Shown here: in pieces, positions 60,599 to 64,000 of the stretch
Position numbering within the stretch: the stretch's first letter is position 1
Layout of the letters: the number at the start of each line of letters is the position of its first letter
Assembly (NCBI GenBank): GCA_046160345.1
Contig: JBJXGO010000010.1
Location: forward strand, 1-64,000
Length of the DNA: 64,000 nt
Reading direction: 5' to 3'
Source of the DNA: M3007 sp046160345
GTDB taxonomy: Bacteria; Bacteroidota; Bacteroidia; Chitinophagales; Saprospiraceae
Made by a program: the position numbers and the translations under genes
Notes under the pieces: model-generated
What the model was told of the DNA's origin: nothing
What the model saw: the letters and a program-made list of their open reading frames with translations, nothing else
Database searches by the model: none

Positions 60599-62257
60599 AT
60601 GAGCATGAAAAAATTACTTTCCCAATTTTTACTCCCCGCCATAATTTTTACAGCAGCAATTTTACTGCAAGTTTCGGCATTTGCCCAGTTGAGCGTTAAT
60701 AATCCAAATTCTCGACCACTTTTTGACAAAAAAACTGTCGGCGAGATTCGCATAACGCTGCCCACCGCTGATTGGGTAACTGTGCTGGACTCTCTGCGAA
60801 TTTATGGCACGGATGCACTTCCAGCAGCCGTGGTAATTGACGGGACGCGGTATGAAGGGGCCAGTGTACGTTTTCGGGGTGACAAATCATACTCAAAAGG
60901 GCTGAAGCGAAACCCATTCGGCATCAAATTGAACGCGAACGTCCCTGGCCAAAGCCACCAGGGCTATACCTCCATCAAACTTTCTGCTGCAGTGCGCGAC
61001 CCAAGTATGGCACGGGAGATGTTATTTCATGAAATTGCTTCGAAATATATGCCTACATCCCAGGCAGCCTACACAAAATTATACGTCAACGAAGAATATG
61101 TAGGCGTTTTCGTGAATATCGAAAGCATTGACAAACAATTCTTTGAAAATAATTTTGGCGGCTCTCGTGGAGCAGCGTTTAAAGCAGGTGTGGACAACAA
61201 ACCAGGAAATCTCCCAGCCACTTGCAAACAAAACATTTTTGGCTCTTTAGAATACGAAGACAATCTGGATTGCTATAAAGGCAACTTCGAATTGGACTCT
61301 CGAGGTGGTTGGACAGAATTGCAGGAACTTACCCGCAAATTGGCCCAGGAGCCAGGCAATGTAGGGCAGGTGCTCGATGTGGACCGCGCGCTCTGGATGC
61401 TTGCGCTCAATAATGTTATGGTAAATTTGAGCAGTTATACAGGAAATCATAGCGTGAACTATTACCTGTATCGGGACCTGAACAACCGCTTTCAGCCAAT
61501 TCACTGGGATTTAAACCTTTCCTTTGGAAGTTATAAAAATACCGGGAATGGCAGTGACCTCGACCTGCGTTCGCTGCAGAACCTCGACCCTCTTTTGCAT
61601 AGCGACAACTTGTACAAGCCGCTCATTAGCCAATTGTTGAAAGACCCGTTGAACAAAAAAGTTTACCTTGCCCATATTCGCAAGATCAATGAAGATAACT
61701 TCTTGAACGGCTCGTTCGAAATGCGTGCCCAGGAACTTCGTGGAATGATCGTAGTGCCTTTCAATGAAGACAAGAACAAAACCTACAGTTACGACGACTT
61801 TCAACGCAGTTTGAGTGAAACGGTGGGCAAAAAAAGCAAAATTCCAGGGTTGACAGAACTAATGACAAAGCGTTCGCGGTTTTTAAAAACCCATCCTGAG
61901 TTAACCAAACTCCCCCCGGTAATTTCTGAGATATCGGTAAAAGGGCGGGAGAAATTTGAGCCGCAAAAACTCAATGCATTTTTCATAAGCGCGCGCGCTG
62001 ATAAATACCCTTTGCGCATGTACCTTTATTACAGGTTTGCCGATCAAAATGCGTACACAATGGTATCCATGTCGGAGGAATCCTTGCCAGGCCTTGCAGC
62101 CGGAGTTAAGGCCTTTTCCGTTCAAGTAGAAGCAAAAAGCCCGGAATCGGTTCTTGACTACTATATCCTTGCTGAAAACGTAGGTGCTGCTGATTTTATG
62201 CCCGCCAACTACACCAAGCAACCCTACAAAATCAAGCTCAGCGAATTGAACAAGTAA
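60599..62257 (+). CDS. CotH-family secreted kinase-like protein, copy 1
   Basis: The 552-residue protein has a signal peptide (ending SAFAQ) and a CotH domain: DGTRYEGASVRFRGDKSYSK, LYVNEEYVGVFVNIESIDKQ, LDVDRALWMLALNNVMVNLS, NYYLYRDLNNRFQPIHWDLN then LSFGSY. CotH proteins of spores are protein kinases with an unusual fold; the Asp in HWDLN corresponds to a metal-binding residue. Relatives are abundant in Bacteroidota and their substrates are unknown. A C-terminal Ig-like domain (about 440-550) follows. No T9SS tail is present. Copy 2 starts 20 bp downstream. Confidence 0.88.
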   Translation: MSMKKLLSQFLLPAIIFTAAILLQVSAFAQLSVNNPNSRPLFDKKTVGEIRITLPTADWVTVLDSLRIYGTDALPAAVVIDGTRYEGASVRFRGDKSYSKGLKRNPFGIKLNANVPGQSHQGYTSIKLSAAVRDPSMAREMLFHEIASKYMPTSQAAYTKLYVNEEYVGVFVNIESIDKQFFENNFGGSRGAAFKAGVDNKPGNLPATCKQNIFGSLEYEDNLDCYKGNFELDSRGGWTELQELTRKLAQEPGNVGQVLDVDRALWMLALNNVMVNLSSYTGNHSVNYYLYRDLNNRFQPIHWDLNLSFGSYKNTGNGSDLDLRSLQNLDPLLHSDNLYKPLISQLLKDPLNKKVYLAHIRKINEDNFLNGSFEMRAQELRGMIVVPFNEDKNKTYSYDDFQRSLSETVGKKSKIPGLTELMTKRSRFLKTHPELTKLPPVISEISVKGREKFEPQKLNAFFISARADKYPLRMYLYYRFADQNAYTMVSMSEESLPGLAAGVKAFSVQVEAKSPESVLDYYILAENVGAADFMPANYTKQPYKIKLSELNK

Positions 62258-62277
62258 GCCCATTTTTCTACAAATCT

Positions 62278-63858
62278 ATGAGAAACACTCTCTTCACCTT
62301 CATATTTTTATTTTTTGCTTCAAACGCCTTTGCCCAGGATTTTTATGGCAATGGCGTTCAGGAAGTGCGTTTGGAATTTCCTCAAAAAAATTGGGACAAA
62401 TTGCTGGATTCCCTCAAAAAAAACAATCCAGAGGCAAGATTGATCGCGACAGCCTGGGTTAATGGTCAGCGATTCGACAGCGTTGGAGTTCGATACAAGG
62501 GAAACAGTTCCTACTTTCGCACACGAAACGAGACGCTCAAAAAGCTTCCGTTCAACATTAAGCTTGATTTCAAAAAAAAAGGGCAGGTACTTAAAGGAAA
62601 TCAGAACACGGTCAAGCTTTCCAATGCATTTCTCGATCCAAGTTTTGTGCGCGAACCAGTTGCCTACGAAGTTATTCGGAAATACATGCCAGCTTCGCAG
62701 TGTAATTTTACCAAACTTTATTTGAATGGAAAATACTGGGGAGTCTATGTAAATTCAGAGTCGGTAGATGAAAATTTCGTTAAAAAGCACTTCGGGACCT
62801 CCAATGGCTTCATTATCAAATGTGACCCGGACAATTGGAAAAAGGTGCGCAGCCAGTCAGGTTGCCCAAAAGGAGAAAATGCATCGCTCATTTACCTGAA
62901 CGACAATGCGGGCTGCTACGACGCTTTTTATGAAACGGATAGCCCTTCTGCCTGGAAAGTCTTGCTTAACCTTATTAAGATACTCAACAAGAATACTGAC
63001 CAAATTGAAAGCGTCCTGGATGTAGATCAAACGCTTTGGATGTTGGCACTTAATAACGTGCTTGTTAATCTGGACTCCTACAATGGCTCGCTATCGCATA
63101 ATTATTACCTCTGGGCAGATAGTTTGGGCGTTTGTCATCCAATAATTTGGGACTTAAATATGGCTTTTGGTGGCTGGCGCCGCGATTTTAGTTTTCAGGA
63201 AATGAATGATGATCAACTTGTTCAGTACTCTCCTTTGGCTGAATTTGAAAACCTTCGGCGTCCGCTTATTTCCAGGCTTTTGAAAAATCCGCTTTATCGC
63301 AAATTATACATTGCACACTTGCGGACCATCAACAACGATTTCCTTGCAAATGGACTTCTGCTTACACGAGCCAAGGCTATGAGCAAAGAGGTGGAACCCT
63401 GGGTGAAAGCCGATTCATTAAAACTGTATTCCTTGGTAGATTTTCAAAACGCCTACGATAAAACCATGAAAACTGGGCAGGACAATGTAATTGGAATCGG
63501 GCAACTTATGGGAAGACGGGCCGAATGGCTGGCAAAGCACCCGCTTCTCAACAAGTCGCAACCTATAATTACTGAAGCTAAGGCTATCAAGGATGTCGAT
63601 AAGGTTAAATTTACGGTCAAACTTACCAACGCCACTCGTGGTGGATGGCTATATTACCGGGTCGATCGTCCATTTGCTTTCAAACGCACTCCGCTTTTCG
63701 ATGACGGCACTAATGGTGATGCGGCGGCATCTGACGGAGTTTTTACAGCAAGCTTAGGCGCTGCAATTGTTAAACAATGGTATATAGCCGCAGAAGGGGA
63801 TGAGGGAGCGGTTACGCTACCGGAAAGAGCATCGTTTGAATTTTTTAAGTTGAATTAA
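62278..63858 (+). CDS. CotH-family secreted kinase-like protein, copy 2
   Basis: The 526-residue protein has a signal peptide (FLFFASNAFAQ) and the same order as copy 1: FDSVGVRYKGNSSYF, LYLNGKYWGVYVNSESVDEN, LDVDQTLWMLALNNVLVNLD, NYYLWADSLG and IIWDLNMAFGGW. GVRYKGNSSY here is the standard CotH motif (GxRxKGNSS), whereas copy 1 reads SVRFRGDKSY. It ends in an Ig-like domain with DDGTNGDAAASDGVF, a probable calcium loop that copy 1 lacks. The two are tandem paralogs and probably co-transcribed. Its last 4 bp overlap the pgk gene on the other strand. Confidence 0.9.
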   Translation: MRNTLFTFIFLFFASNAFAQDFYGNGVQEVRLEFPQKNWDKLLDSLKKNNPEARLIATAWVNGQRFDSVGVRYKGNSSYFRTRNETLKKLPFNIKLDFKKKGQVLKGNQNTVKLSNAFLDPSFVREPVAYEVIRKYMPASQCNFTKLYLNGKYWGVYVNSESVDENFVKKHFGTSNGFIIKCDPDNWKKVRSQSGCPKGENASLIYLNDNAGCYDAFYETDSPSAWKVLLNLIKILNKNTDQIESVLDVDQTLWMLALNNVLVNLDSYNGSLSHNYYLWADSLGVCHPIIWDLNMAFGGWRRDFSFQEMNDDQLVQYSPLAEFENLRRPLISRLLKNPLYRKLYIAHLRTINNDFLANGLLLTRAKAMSKEVEPWVKADSLKLYSLVDFQNAYDKTMKTGQDNVIGIGQLMGRRAEWLAKHPLLNKSQPIITEAKAIKDVDKVKFTVKLTNATRGGWLYYRVDRPFAFKRTPLFDDGTNGDAAASDGVFTASLGAAIVKQWYIAAEGDEGAVTLPERASFEFFKLN

Positions 63859-64000
63859 TTTCTAATTGCCTTTATCCCCGGCAACTCTTTGCCCTCTAAA
63901 AATTCCAGCATGGCACCGCCGCCTGTACTGACGAAACTTACTTTTTTCGTGAGTTTGAGTTGGTTCACGGCAGCTACGGAATCGCCGCCGCCTACCATGG
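63855..64000 (-). CDS. pgk: Phosphoglycerate kinase (partial, 3' end)
   Basis: The last 48 codons are visible before the window edge: VGGGDSVAAVNQLKLTKKVS, FVSTGGGAMLEFLEGKELPG and a closing IKAIRN. This is the highly conserved C-terminal end of phosphoglycerate kinase, with the GGGDS and STGGGA loops that bind the nucleotide. The enzyme makes ATP from 1,3-bisphosphoglycerate in glycolysis. The gene continues beyond position 64000. Confidence 0.95.
   Translation of the reverse strand, partial: MVGGGDSVAAVNQLKLTKKVSFVSTGGGAMLEFLEGKELPGIKAIRN

Noticed and set aside
1..64000. CRISPR array, rRNA operon, replication origin or prophage
   Set aside because: No regularly spaced direct repeats, no rRNA-like sequence, no dnaA boxes in a cluster and no phage structural genes were seen.

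Overview
The window looks like chromosomal DNA of a free-living Bacteroidota bacterium, most likely from the Saprospiria/Chitinophagia side of the phylum. The evidence is type IX secretion (T9SS) sorting domains, two large TonB-dependent receptors of the Bacteroidota type plus a third under a TPP riboswitch, a GLPGLI protein, DUF1573, DUF4296 and DUF6427 proteins, and recurring promoter boxes of the phylum's TTTG-N19-TAnnTTTG type with little Shine-Dalgarno signal. Genes are packed tightly: many convergent pairs abut or overlap by a few bases.

Layout. 1-2.0 kb: the 3' part of a stand-alone T9SS C-terminal-domain protein, a membrane-anchored helix-hairpin-helix protein and an OmpA-domain protein. 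2-8.5 kb: core genes ftsE, sucC, sixA, an orphan OmpR-type regulator, a DUF6427 membrane protein, purQ and miaA. 8.5-18.1 kb: two SGNH hydrolases with a small membrane protein, an MsbA-like ABC exporter, a thioesterase, a glycosyltransferase, recQ, aroK and a DUF1573 lipoprotein. 18.1-20.6 kb is the only clearly accessory stretch: a patchwork of hairpins and inverted-repeat elements (at least one MITE-like), then a three-gene cassette of unknown function ending in an XRE regulator, then more hairpins and tRNA-His.

20.7-29 kb: a zinc-ribbon protein, DinB, msrA, an arsenosugar locus (ArsS and its peroxidase-like partner, with only a decayed 5' stub of arsM left), trmD and an Oar-like TonB receptor. 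29-39.7 kb: a T9SS-exported lamin-tail protein, an Omp85 lipoprotein, a TrmH methyltransferase, a LemA-TPM-TPM operon, a DUF4261 protein, a truncated DUF4440 gene and an HNH/AP2 protein. 39.7-47.3 kb: a pyrF-ribD-miaE operon, a GLPGLI protein, a TPP-riboswitch-controlled TonB receptor (probable thiamin uptake) and small exported proteins. 47.3-64 kb: another TonB receptor, a HlyD-type fusion protein, a very long secreted coiled-coil protein, a folE plus animal-type PTPS pair (biopterin synthesis), a LytS-type kinase, lpdA, tandem CotH-family proteins and the 3' end of pgk.

The best candidates for something undescribed are the 18.87-20.18 kb cassette, whose first two genes join exactly at a U UUA AAA heptamer, and the set of -7 boxes placed 4-8 nt before start codons, which predict leaderless mRNAs. 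All functional calls rest on reading motifs by eye; no database search was run.
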